Positions 55,083 to 64,000 of a stretch of DNA of 64,000 nucleotides are shown here, in pieces. The stretch lies in the NCBI GenBank assembly GCA_020636325.1, contig JACJYC010000011.1, positions 1 through 64,000 on the forward strand, in the 5' to 3' direction. This DNA comes from Lewinellaceae bacterium (lineage in GTDB: Bacteria; Bacteroidota; Bacteroidia; Chitinophagales; Saprospiraceae). The stretch's first letter is position 1; each line of letters opens with the position of its first letter. The notes under the pieces are model-generated. The model saw only the letters and a program-made list of their open reading frames with translations, was not told the origin of the DNA and searched no databases. A program made the translations under genes and the position numbers.

Positions 55083-56894
55083 CTACCTGTTCTTTTCCCG
55101 GAAATCCCTGGGGCTGCAACCTTCCATTTCCTTGAAGACCCGCGTGAAATAATGCGGCAACTGAAAACCGCATTGGTAGGCGATCTCTGAAATATTCAAA
55201 TCCGTGGTCAGCAACAATTCCCGGGCCTTGACCAGGCGGATCCAGCGGATGTATTCGGTAGCGGATTTGCCGGTCAGCGCCTTGAGTTTGTTGTGGAGTT
55301 GGGTGCGGCTTGTTGCCATTTCCTGGCAGAGTTGCGGTACGTCCAGGTCGTAGTCCTCCAGCCGGCGCTCGATTATGCTCCGTATCCGAAGGATGAATTC
55401 ATCCTCCAGAAGGGTAGCAGGTTCTGCCGGTTTCCAATCCTTTTTGGCCGCAAATTCAATGGAGCTGTACCGGGCTTGAAGGGTCTTTCGCAATTCCAGC
55501 TGCTTTTCGAGGATTACCAGCAATTCCTCCTCGTCAAAGGGTTTGGCCAGATAGGCATCCGCCCCCCTGCGCAGGCCCGAGATCCTGGAAGCTGCATCGG
55601 CTTTGGCGGTCAGCAGGACCACCGGGATATGGCTTGTCAGTCTGTTGTGTTTCAGGGTGTCGCAAAGTTCAAAGCCGTCCTTTCGCGGCATCATCACATC
55701 GCTGACCACAATGTCGGGTACCAGTTCTTCCGCCTTTTCGAAGCCTTCCTGTCCATCGCGGGCAACCGCCAGCCGGTAATGTCCTTCCAGGCAGCCCGAC
55801 AGGTAACGCACGACATCCTCATTGTCCTCTACGATCAGCGCCAGAGGGCGGTCTTCATCCTGACCAGTGTGTACTAAATCCATTTTTTGTCCGACTCCGG
55901 CAGGGGTATCCGATAAGTTTACCTCGACCTCCGGCATTTCTCCGGACAAAGGCGCTTCATGCCGTACCGGCAGCCAGACCATGAACACTGAACCCTGCCC
56001 TACCCGGCTTTTCACCTCGATCCGGCCGTCCAGCAGTTTCACCAGTTCACGAGTCAGTGCAAGGCCGATACCAGTACCTTCGCCCTGCCGGGTAGCCGAA
56101 TCATCCGCCTGGTAGAAACGATCGAAAATATACGGGAGCTTTTCCTCGGGGATGCCGGCGCCGGTATCGCGGACCTGGATGGGGAGATCACTGTTCTCCT
56201 GTTTTCCTATCTGTAAATAGACCGAGCCTCCCGCAGGGGTGAATTTCAATGCATTCGACAGCAGGTTGGATACGATATTCAAGGTTTTATCAGGATCGTA
56301 GTCCATGACCAATTCCTCATGGTCTGAAATAAAATGAAGGCTCACTTCTCTGGATTCGGCAAAGGAATGAAACGACTCGGTCAGGTATTTGAGGTAAGCA
56401 ATTATATCCCCCTGGATCAAGTGAACAGGCATGGCGCCGGATTCAAGTTTGGATAGGTCCAGCATCTGGTTGACCAGACGAAGCAAATTTTGACCGTTCC
56501 GATGAATCATATGGAGTCCTTCCTCAAGCCATCTTTGGGTATCCGTGCGGATATTTTTCACCATTCCCAAAATCACGGTAAGCGGGGTGCGGAATTCGTG
56601 GGTGATATTAGTATACAGCCTTGTTTTTACATCATCCAGCTCGCGGAGTCGAAGGTTTTCGGCTTCAGCCAGCCGGCGCTTGAGCTGGAAGCGATAAATT
56701 CCGTATAGAACAGCTCCCAGGATCAATCCATACAGAATTTTAGTCGGCCAGGACCAATACCAGGGAGGCGTAATTGTGATTTTTAATTCGGTGGGGATTT
56801 CGTTCCAGAAGCCGTCGCCGTTTGAGCCTCTTACGCGGAGTACATAATTACCGTAAGGAAGATTTGTGAAAGAGACCTGCCGTTTATTACCCAA
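55083..56894 (-). CDS. Intact C-terminal part of the HTCS regulator (kinase, receiver, AraC)
   Basis: 603 residues in frame. In order: end of a Y_Y_Y domain (NLPYGNYVLRVRGSNGDGFW), one membrane segment (about 48-66), HisKA with the phospho-His in NITHEFRTPLTVILG (about 99), HATPase with NIVSNLLSNALKFTPAGG, DTGAGIPEEKLPYIFDRFYQ and GEGTGIGLAL, a receiver domain with phospho-Asp in VVSDVMMPRKDGFE, and an AraC-type helix-turn-helix (ISEIAYQCGFQLPHYFTRVF). All signalling residues are present, but the sensor half upstream is out of frame, so this is a fragment of the gene covered by the pseudogene entry. Confidence 0.85.
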   Translation of the reverse strand: MGNKRQVSFTNLPYGNYVLRVRGSNGDGFWNEIPTELKITITPPWYWSWPTKILYGLILGAVLYGIYRFQLKRRLAEAENLRLRELDDVKTRLYTNITHEFRTPLTVILGMVKNIRTDTQRWLEEGLHMIHRNGQNLLRLVNQMLDLSKLESGAMPVHLIQGDIIAYLKYLTESFHSFAESREVSLHFISDHEELVMDYDPDKTLNIVSNLLSNALKFTPAGGSVYLQIGKQENSDLPIQVRDTGAGIPEEKLPYIFDRFYQADDSATRQGEGTGIGLALTRELVKLLDGRIEVKSRVGQGSVFMVWLPVRHEAPLSGEMPEVEVNLSDTPAGVGQKMDLVHTGQDEDRPLALIVEDNEDVVRYLSGCLEGHYRLAVARDGQEGFEKAEELVPDIVVSDVMMPRKDGFELCDTLKHNRLTSHIPVVLLTAKADAASRISGLRRGADAYLAKPFDEEELLVILEKQLELRKTLQARYSSIEFAAKKDWKPAEPATLLEDEFILRIRSIIERRLEDYDLDVPQLCQEMATSRTQLHNKLKALTGKSATEYIRWIRLVKARELLLTTDLNISEIAYQCGFQLPHYFTRVFKEMEGCSPRDFREKNR

Positions 56895-59163
56895 ATCAAC
56901 CCAACTCTGATGACTCCTTCTAACTGGTACATATATTTATTAAAGAAGGCTTTCCATAGCTTAAACTGGCGAACTCAAAAAAGAATGAGTTTATTTTGCC
57001 AATATTTTAGTCGCACATATTTTTTATATTAATTCCTTTGATATTTTTCAATTTAAAACTCTTCCCATCCTTTTCCTTTTCCAAATACTGACAATTGGCG
57101 ATTACCACTTTGGGTAACACTTTATTTTCTTTAATACTATCCGGGTGAAAACCGTAAATCCGTTGATGCCGCCAAAAAAAAAAACTCCCCTGTTCTAGGG
57201 CTCTTGTAGTAAGAATCATCGTTAAATTCATTACTTTGTAATCCATCTTCAACGGTAAAGTTCCGAATTTCCTAACAGCAGGATCATAACAAGAAATTCC
57301 TTTATTTGTACTCATCCAAAGCCTTCCGCAATCATCTTCTAAAATCCCATAAACGTACTCATTAGGTAAACCATCCTTTACATGAATTTGGAAAAAGAAT
57401 CGGATTTTCGATCCAGAAGGTTTACCCCATTCGGGGTTGTAACCCAAATCTGTCCGTTTTGATCTTCAAGAATAGCGTGTATAAGACCATAGCTCAAGCT
57501 ATTTGGATTATTCTGATCAGGGAATAATGAAAAAAGTGCCGGCTGTTGGATCAAAACGCATTAATTCGCCCAATGTGCCAAGCCAAAGGTAACCCTGACT
57601 ATCTTCAAGAAAATGGGTAATATTATATGGGCCAAGGCTGTTCGGGTCATTGGGGTCATGTCCAAAATATTTTTTAACACCAACTTCCGGGTCAAACAAA
57701 GTTAAACCTAACTCGGTTCTCATCCAGAATGTACCGTCTTTTTCTTAGGTATGGCCGCCATGCTGTAGGATTTTTTACTTGGTTTTTAAATTTCGGTCCT
57801 GGAAAATATTCATTTACCGCATTTCTATCCGCGTCAAATAAAAAAAGTCCTTTTCCTCCACAAATCCATATTCTTTTCTTATTATCTTCAAAGATTCCCA
57901 TCCCAAAATTGTTAATTATTTCTTTTTTGACATTGGTGAAATACAGGAATCAGGCAGGACACCGGTTTTCAAATCTAATGGAACAACCTGAGTACGGGTT
58001 TTTTACCCATAAAATACCAAACTGATCTTCAAAGAAACTCCAAACAGTTTCTTCCGGCAAGGCATGCGGGTCTCCATATTTTGCCCCATAATGGTGGAAT
58101 TGATTGTAATTAGGATCATATCTAAACAGACACCTTCTGGTTCCAACCCAAACTCCTCCCTCTGTCAACCTCTAATTGGTAAATGGGAAATTTATCACTT
58201 GGGGTTGGCCATCCATCAAAAGTGGAATATGCTGTACAATTTTATCGATTTCTGGATCAAAAGCACCAACTCTCCGCTAAAGTTATCCAACCAAAAATTA
58301 TTGTCCGGGCCTTCTTTGATTGTCGTAATAACGGTCATTAGTGAATTCGACGTATATTTTGTTTTCTGGAGAAAATGAATAAACCTGTTTTGATCCGGAT
58401 CATATCTATCCAGAAATTCCTCCGATCCATAATACACCTTCATTATCTATCAGGAGTGAACGCACATTTTTAAAAAGAAATGGAAGAATCATCATTGGGG
58501 TCATTTAAAAACCTTTTAAAAACTCCGGTCTTAGTGTCCAGACAATTTAATCCATTCGTAGTTGCTATCCAAAGTTTTCCATCTTTATCCAGGGCGAGAG
58601 CATTGATGGTATTGCTGCTCAATCCTGTTGAATTGTCAGGGGAATAGGAATATTGACAAATCGTACCATCATAAGGATCAAGATAATTCAAACCATCCAT
58701 CCAAGTCCCCACCCAAATTTCTCCGTTTTTTCCAGTAGTTATTGAAGTCACTTTATTGCTGGAAAGACTCCCAGGGTTTTCGGGATCATGTTGCCACCGC
58801 CGGAAGGTCTCTGTATTTGGATCAAAACAATTCAAACCTCCAAAGGCAGTCCCTATCCAAAGTTGGCCACGTTCATCTTCCGCTAATGCGCTGATGTTAT
58901 TGTCGCTTAGACTACTCGTATCATTTTGTTGATGATTATATACCGAAAAAAAGTATAACCATCAAACTTATTCAAACCGTCTTCAGTACCAAAACCACAT
59001 TAATCCATTACTATCCTGGAGTATGCAGAACACATAACTTTGAGACAAACCGTCCTCAATACAATAATATTGAATCCATGCGGTATTGGTTGCCCGTCCA
59101 GGCGATAAAAATAGCAAATAATTCAAGAAAATAAATTAAAAATATTAATCTATTATTATTCAT
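55083..59163 (-). pseudogene. Hybrid two-component regulator (HTCS), frameshifted sensor
   Basis: The whole gene would run from ATG 59163 (MNNNRLIFLIYFLELF) to 55083, about 1360 codons, the normal HTCS length. The N-terminal half should be two propellers and a Y_Y_Y domain. Their motifs are there but in changing frames: EDGLSQSYVFCILQDSNGL then a shift near 58990 to GTEDGLNKFDGYTFF; IWVGTWMDGLNYLDPYDGTI (58470-58835); LWLGTLGELMRFDPTAGTFF (57517-57723); LWMSTNKGISCYDPAVRKFG (57007-57447); FFFEFASLSYGKPSLIN and, shifted, YMYQLEGV and SWVDLGNKRQ near 56900-56990. At least seven breaks. The sensor half is clearly AT-richer than the kinase half and neighbours. HTCS proteins sense oligosaccharides in the periplasm and switch on PULs, so its loss would matter for control of the second SusCD pair. 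Confidence 0.8.
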
Positions 59164-59359
59164 TTCTAATTTATTTACATCTAACTGTTCAATAAAACAT
59201 TAATCTTCTGCAATCCAACTTATTTTTAATAATAAAACCAGCGATGGCAGAGCCCCTAAAATCTGCCATTAATACGCTAATCTCTGAATTTCTTTTGATT
59301 TTTTAAAAATATCACGCTAAATTACTATCTTTTACAAACCAGATGATTTGGTTATTCCC

Positions 59360-61292
59360 TCACTCCCTACCCGCCGTCACCCCCAACCACCCATCCGTCC
59401 GAAAAGGCCCCATCGGCAAACCCGCGCCATTGTATACATTCGCGTCGTCCGGGTTGTCGGCCCAGGCGTAGCGGACGGCCTTAGGGCTACCAATGTCCGG
59501 GTGCCAGACGATGATCCGGTTGCCGTCGATGCGGGCGGGCGCCCAGTGGAAGACCTGATCCTCGCCGGCGATCGTGAAGCCTTTGGGGTAGCCGTAACGG
59601 CCTTTGGCGTGCATGCCTTCCGCGTGGTCGAAGGTGAGGACGACCTCGCGGCCCTTGAATTCCACATTTTGAGGTCGGACCGCTGTCAACAACGGCCTTT
59701 TGCCGTAGGTGCGGTTCAGGGCCAGCAGGGCGAGACGCAGCCCCACATCCTGCTTGTTGCGCGGGTGGATGTCGGCGGCCTCACCAATGTCGATGGCGAG
59801 GGCCTGGCCGGTATTGGGCAGCGACAGGGTCATGGACTGGGCTTCCCGCAGTTCGGCCCATTCGCTGGCGGCGGGCGGATCTTTCAGGGCCGCGAAATTG
59901 GCGAGCTGCACCCAGTAGAAGGGCATCTCGCGGCCCCAGCGGCTGCGCCAGTCGCGGATCATCATGGGGAAGATGCGGCGGTATTGATAGGCTCGCCCTG
60001 CATTCGACTCCCCTGGTACCAGATGGCGCCCTGCAGCGCGTAGGGGATCAACAGGTTGATCATGCTGTTGAAAAGCAGGCTTACCCGGTTGTTGGGGTTC
60101 ATGGCGGCGGTTTCCACCTGGAAGTCGACCGGGCTGATGCGGTAGCGCCATTCGCCGGCCAGCGGGTAGGACTTTGCCGCCGGTTTCGAGGTACATGGCC
60201 TTGGGATCGCCGTACAGGCCTCCCCCACCCTGGTAATCCTCCACCCGGACGGCAATCACGTTCCTGCCGGCCTTCAGTACACCGGCGGAGATCTTGTACA
60301 GGCGCGGTTCGTTGTATTTGTTGTCGGTCCGGCCCACTTCCCGGCCGTTGAGCCAGGTGATGTCGCTGTCGTCAATGGGGCCCAGGCTCAGGGTGGCCGT
60401 TTGCCCCGCGGCATCGGCCGGCAGATCCAGTTCGAAGCGGAACCAGACCACGCCGTTGAGCCCTTCCAATCCGGCTTGTTCCCAAAGCTTCAGCAGGGTC
60501 ATTTTTCCCCATTTGCCGGCATCCAGATCGGGGCCTTCCCATTTTGCCATGCTGCCTTTCGGGATGTTTTCCACCGGACCGGCCTGGTTAAGAGCCGCTT
60601 CCAACCGGGCTTTGCGGTCGGCATTCATCTTTTCAAAATCCATTTGCCGGGTGGCTTCCAGTTCCTTGGCAAAGACCGGGATCTGCCGGATCGAATCCTC
60701 GCTGATCCAGGTTTCCACCTCCGTGCCGCCCCAATTGGTATTGATCAACCCGATGGGCACATTCAATTCCTGAAACAGTTTGCGCCCGAAGAAATAACCT
60801 ACAGCCGAGAATGGTTCGGCGGTTTGCGGAGTACAGACCTGCCATTCGCCGCGCGGGAAATCCTTCACCGGCGAGGGTTCCGTGACATGCGGCAAGGTGA
60901 TCAACCGGATCATCGGGTATTTGGCTGCGGCCACCTCCGCTTCGGCGTTGTTGACATTGGAGAGCCGCCATTCCATATTCGACTGGCCGGAACAGATCCA
61001 GACCTCTCCGACCAGCACGTCCTTGAACAGGATCTTCTGTTTTTGCCGGCAACCGACAGCTCAAACGGACCGCCTGCAGGGCCTTTCGGCAGATCGACCC
61101 GCCAGGAGCCGTCCCTTCCGGCTTTTACGGTGTATGACTCGTCCTTCCACATGACGGTCACTTTCTCTTTGGGCGCCGCCCAACCCCAGACCAGGATCGG
61201 CTGATCGCGCTGCAACACCATATGGTCGGAGAAGATCCGCGGCAGGGAGACCTGCCCAAAACCCCGGAACCCGCCAATACCAACAGCAGCAT
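59360..61292 (-). pseudogene. Sialate O-acetylesterase-like (SASA) gene, frameshifted
   Basis: Reads from ATG 61292 (MLLLVLAGSGVLG) to 59360, about 640 codons, as expected for an exported SASA carbohydrate acetylesterase. Shifts are needed near 61245 (signal peptide to VSLPRIFSDHMVLQRDQPIL), near 61035 (FELSVAGKN to ILFKDVLVGEVWICSGQSNM), near 60180 (YLETGGK to SYPLAGEWRYRIS) and near 60015 (GAIWYQG to ESNAGRAYQYRRIF). The catalytic Ser in SGQSNMEW and GGTEVETWIS are intact. A 552-residue frame remains open from 61018 to 59360, but its middle is scrambled by the paired shifts. De-acetylation of pectin would fit the locus. Either a decayed gene or local assembly errors. Confidence 0.75.
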
Positions 61293-61299
61293 CGTAAGG

Positions 61300-61540
61300 G
61301 CAATCCTCGTGGTTGCCCAACCCTGGCAAATCCCTTGTGGTTGCTGCCCCCTTCCCTTGATCCTTGTTGGTTGCCCAACTCTGGTTTGCAATCCCTTGTG
61401 GTTGGCCCAACCCTGGCAATCCCTTGTGGTTGCCCAACCCAATATGCAACGAAAAATCCTTTGTGGTCGCCCAATAACCCCTGGCAATCCCTTGTGGTTG
61501 CCCAACCCTGGCAACCTTGTGGTCACCCAATATGCAACGA
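61300..61540 (+). repeat. GGTTGCCCAACCCTGGCAATCCC tandem array
   Basis: About nine imperfect units of 20-27 bp built around GTGGTTGCCCAACCCTGG and CAATCCCTTGTGG; each carries the inverted pair GGTTG/CAACC. It sits directly upstream of the SASA-like gene and covers the last codons of the APH-like gene (61523). A longer sub-unit CCCAATATGCAACGAAAAA occurs twice (61438 and 61525). Confidence 0.88.
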
Positions 61541-62625
61541 AAAAAAAGATGGGTAAAAACACCAAAAAAGGCGGGTCATGGTCAATCGTTTTGTAAAGTT
61601 GGTCAATGCTTCAAATGTAGCAGGATAAATGCAGAATTCAAAATGAAAAGCAGCTTCATCCAGGTATTGCCTCATCAGCTCAAGATACTTGCCGGCGGTT
61701 GTCCATTCTTCGTTCAACAGGTGGACCTTCGCGCGGACATTGGCCCGGTATAGTTTGAAATAGAGGAGGATATCCTTGTCGGCATCGTTGCGGACAGCGG
61801 GGAATTCGCTGGAATAGGCGTCCAGAAAGATCGATTCCAGGTCGTCGCGGCCGTAGAAATTGAGGTCCATGCAGAGGAAGGCTACCTCGTTGAGGGCATC
61901 GACCCGGCGGAGGTGTTCATTGAATTCAATGCAGTCGAATATAACGGGTTCATCAAGCAGAAAGATGTTGTTGGAATGGAGATCGCCGTGACCGTCCAGG
62001 AATAACCCGGAGCGGATCCTTTGTTCCAGGCGGTCGGCATGGGCGTCCAGAAACCGGTCGGAAAAAGTAACGGCCCGGTCGAGCAACTCAGCTGCAGGCC
62101 GGCCAAACGGACCTCCACCGTTCTCCTGACCTTGAGGAATATCCTCGAAATCGGTCTGTGCGGCGGCCTTGTCAAACGGCGTGCGAACTTTATCGGTGAA
62201 GGTGTGAAAGACGGCCAGTTGGCGGGCAAGTTGCTGCATATCCTCCGGTGTGACGCCGCCCGAACGGAGCAGGCGGCTCATCTGGCGCCGGTTATCCAGG
62301 CGAACCATCTGCACGGCGTAATCCGTTATTTCCCCCTCCGTTCCGCCGATCCGGCAGGCAGCTCCGGATAACCTGACCGGGAGGACGCCCAGGTAGATCC
62401 CTTCGGTCAGGCGATTGTTCAACCGACCTCGGCCTGACAAAATTCCCGTCGTTTTTCCAACGTAGAAAAATCCAGAAAGGGAAATTGGACGGGCTTTTTG
62501 ACCTTGAAGGCGTATTGCGGCGTCAGGATCACCCAGGAAATGAGGGTCTGGACCAGCTCGGCAGGACCTTGACCTCCCGGAAAGGCGTGGTTGTGGATGA
62601 TCTGTTGGATTTGGTTTTGGTTCAT
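61523..62625 (-). pseudogene. APH-family kinase-like gene, frameshifted
   Basis: From ATG 62625 (MNQNQIQQIIHNHAFPGGQG) the frame runs to a stop at 62419 after FSTLEKRREFCQAEVG; a one-base shift near 62420 continues it as LNNRLTEGIYLGVLPV to 61523. The joined product, about 366 residues, matches the aminoglycoside-phosphotransferase-like COG2187 group: Brenner motif LDGHGDLHSNNIF and metal site VIFDCIEFN are intact. These kinases are not resistance genes as a rule. The last residues (PSFFSLHIG) come from the repeat array, so the natural end may be lost. Confidence 0.7.
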
Positions 62626-62627
62626 GG

Positions 62628-62672
62628 TTTGACGGTGGACGGTGGACGGTGGACGGTTGACGGTGGACGGTA
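62628..62672 (+). repeat. GGTGGACGG short tandem repeat
   Basis: Five units of 7-8 bp (GGTGGAC / GGTTGAC) just upstream of the APH-like start codon. Confidence 0.8.
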
Positions 62673-62840
62673 GACTGGGTTCAACGGGATTGGATTTTGA
62701 AAGGGCTTTTCGGGAACGGCCGGCTGAATTTCCATAATGGGGATGGGATCGCAGGTAAGATACATAAAACCGGGATGGGTGGAGATGACGGTGGTTTTTG
62801 GGTGGGGTGATTGTGGTCATTTTGTATTTTGTTTTTTGGG

Positions 62841-63437
62841 GGTTACCACTCAGGGCACTCAGGACACTCAGGGGCGGCAGATTATTAAGCCGGGGTAAGC
62901 CTGCGCGTAGGCGGATTGATAAGCTGGGTACCACCAGGACACTCAGGGCGGCAGATTATTAAGCCGGGGTATGCGCGTAGGCGGATTGATAAGCGGGGTT
63001 TGACCACTCAGGAACTCCACTCAGGGCGGCAGGCGGATTGATAAGCTGGGTTTGACCACCACCAGGGCACTCAGGTAACTCAGGGGCGGCAGATTATTAA
63101 GCCGTAGGCCTGCGCGTAGGCGGATTGATAAGCTGGGTTTGACCACTCAGGGCACTCAGGACACTCAGGGGCGGCAGATTATTGCCGATTATTAAGCCGG
63201 GGTAAGCCTGTGCGTAGGCGGATTGATAAGCTGGGTTTGACCACTCAGGACACTCAGGACACTCAGGGGCGGCAGATTATTAAGCCGGGGTAAGCCTGCG
63301 CGTAGGCGGATTGATAAGCTGGGTTTGACCACTCAGGACACTCAGGACACTCAGGGGCGGCAGATTATTAAGCCGGGGTAAGCCTGCGCGTAGGCGGATT
63401 GATAAGCTGGGTTTGACCACTCAGGACACTCAGGGGC
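62841..63437 (-). repeat. Composite tandem repeat array 2 (inverse of array 1)
   Basis: About 600 bp with seven copies of the B module of array 1 in reverse complement (GGCGGCAGATTATTAAGCCG ... GGCGGATTGATAAGCTGGG), each joined by 1-3 units of the 9-bp repeat (CAGGACACT / CAGGGCACT). The AATTAACCCC spacer of array 1 is missing, so the period is about 90 bp. Units in the right half are nearly identical, which suggests recent amplification. Confidence 0.95.
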
Positions 63438-63672
63438 GGAACCAACATAAACAACCATAAACCAAAATCCCATTTCCTGACCAAGGTCAACCCGGCAATT
63501 GATCGGTATCATTTCGATCCAGGGGGCCGGCCTTTAATTTTGTAGGCGGTTCTCCCCCATCGTGGAAGGCCGAAATCATATTGTTTAACCAAAAATATCG
63601 TGTCATGTTATTCACGAAATAGTAACCGCGACGGTGATTTTTTTTCAATCTTCCATACGTTAGGTTATATTT

Positions 63673-63704
63673 CGGAAGCCGCTGGTGCGGCTTCCGTTTT
63701 TTTT
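63673..63704 (+). terminator. Strong intrinsic terminator without an evident gene
   Basis: Perfect 10-bp stem CGGAAGCCGC/GCGGCTTCCG with a TGGT loop and eight T (63697-63704). No convincing + strand gene lies between the repeat array (ends 63437) and this site, so it may end a small RNA of up to about 230 nt. Confidence 0.8.
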
Positions 63705-63731
63705 AGTTTTGCTGACCGGCCCCCAATAAGA

Positions 63732-63756
63732 AACCGGCCCCAAAGAGAGGCCGGTT
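63732..63756 (-). terminator. Terminator-like hairpin after the GerW-like gene
   Basis: AACCGGCC/GGCCGGTT stem with a 9-nt loop, followed on the minus strand by TTCTTATT. It lies 66 bp after the stop of the minus-strand gene at the right edge. Confidence 0.5.
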
Positions 63757-63822
63757 CGAACAAGCTTAAATTACAACGGTTCATTTAGAAAGAGAGCTGG
63801 GTTACGCTTCTGCGAGACCGTT

Positions 63823-64000
63823 TTAATTTGCAACAACGTGTTCGGTTTCTTTTGCGGCGAGAAATTTTTCGAGGACATCCGGCATTTTTTCAAAGGCGGC
63901 CGATAACCCCTTGCTTACCCTGGTCGGAACAAAAGAAATTTCACTTCCTTTGGTGACCAGAAATCCCAGCGGATCAACGCCGATACCGGCGCCGGCGCCC
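63823..64000 (-). CDS. GerW/YtfJ-like protein, C-terminal fragment (cut by window edge)
   Basis: The last 58 codons are in the window: GAGAGIGVDPLGFLVTKGSE, then ISFVPTRVSKGLSAAFEKMP and a helical tail ending ETEHVVAN. The glycine-rich GAGAG...P.GFLV block is characteristic of the GerW (YtfJ) family, known from spore formers but also present in Bacteroidota, where its role is unclear. The N-terminus lies beyond the right end. Confidence 0.7.
   Translation of the reverse strand, partial: GAGAGIGVDPLGFLVTKGSEISFVPTRVSKGLSAAFEKMPDVLEKFLAAKETEHVVAN

Noticed and set aside
61523..62625. Aminoglycoside resistance gene
   Set aside because: The APH fold is shared by many kinases; the sequence fits the COG2187 group, and the gene is frameshifted.
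35113..63437. Arrays 1 and 2 as CRISPR arrays
   Set aside because: Linkers are themselves repeated and nearly identical, unit sizes vary, and no cas genes are present.
63600..63788. 62-residue frame on the + strand
   Set aside because: Runs straight across the strong terminator at 63673-63704 and has no recognisable features.

Overview
The window reads as chromosomal DNA of a Bacteroidota bacterium, most likely Saprospiria/Lewinella-like. Evidence seen: two SusC/SusD pairs, type IX secretion (T9SS) C-terminal sorting domains on several exported proteins, a hybrid two-component (HTCS) regulator, Bacteroidota-type -7 elements (TAnnTTTG), and gaps full of short tandem repeats. No rRNA, tRNA, integrase or transposase was recognised.

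Layout. (1) 132-3815 (-): a GH78 alpha-L-rhamnosidase, divergent from (2) a 31-kb block of + strand genes, 4180-35112. The block starts with a LacI-type repressor gene preceded by two near-identical operators. A four-gene cytoplasmic module follows: DapA-family lyase/aldolase, PdxA2-like dehydrogenase, DUF1537 acid-sugar kinase and a sodium:solute symporter. Then come two exported proteins, SusC, SusD, two pectate-lyase-like proteins, a bimodular beta-helix protein, a GH140-like apiosidase, a GH43-like protein, a large protein resembling the GH143-GH142 fusion of rhamnogalacturonan-II (RG-II) degradation, an Asp-box propeller, an exported isomerase-like TIM barrel and a GH141-like beta-helix protein. 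(3) 35.1-44.5 kb: a repeat array, a DUF3826-like protein, a PafA-type phosphatase, a Tat-signal TIM barrel, a GH172/DUF2961 protein and a second GH78. (4) 45.1-50.2 kb (-): a second SusC/SusD pair. (5) 51.0-55.1 kb: cell-surface proteins of unknown role. (6) 55.1-62.6 kb: three consecutive reading frames broken by frameshifts (HTCS regulator, sialate O-acetylesterase-like, APH-like kinase). (7) 62.8-63.4 kb: a second copy of the repeat array in inverse orientation, then the C-terminus of a GerW/YtfJ-like protein at the right edge.

How it may work. The enzymes fit capture and breakdown of a complex pectin, with RG-II the best match (apiose, Dha, arabinofuranose, rhamnose and fucose removal). 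Pectin fragments would be cut at the surface, imported by SusCD, trimmed in the periplasm, and acid sugars taken into the cytoplasm by the symporter. My main hypothesis is that the DapA/PdxA2/DUF1537 trio is a catabolic route for Dha, the rare C7 diacid of RG-II. A retro-aldol cut would give pyruvate and a four-carbon aldehyde acid at the D-threonate stereochemical level, and the DUF1537 kinase and PdxA2 are the known D-threonate enzymes. The reductase this needs is not in the window. All family calls are from reading the sequence; no search was run.
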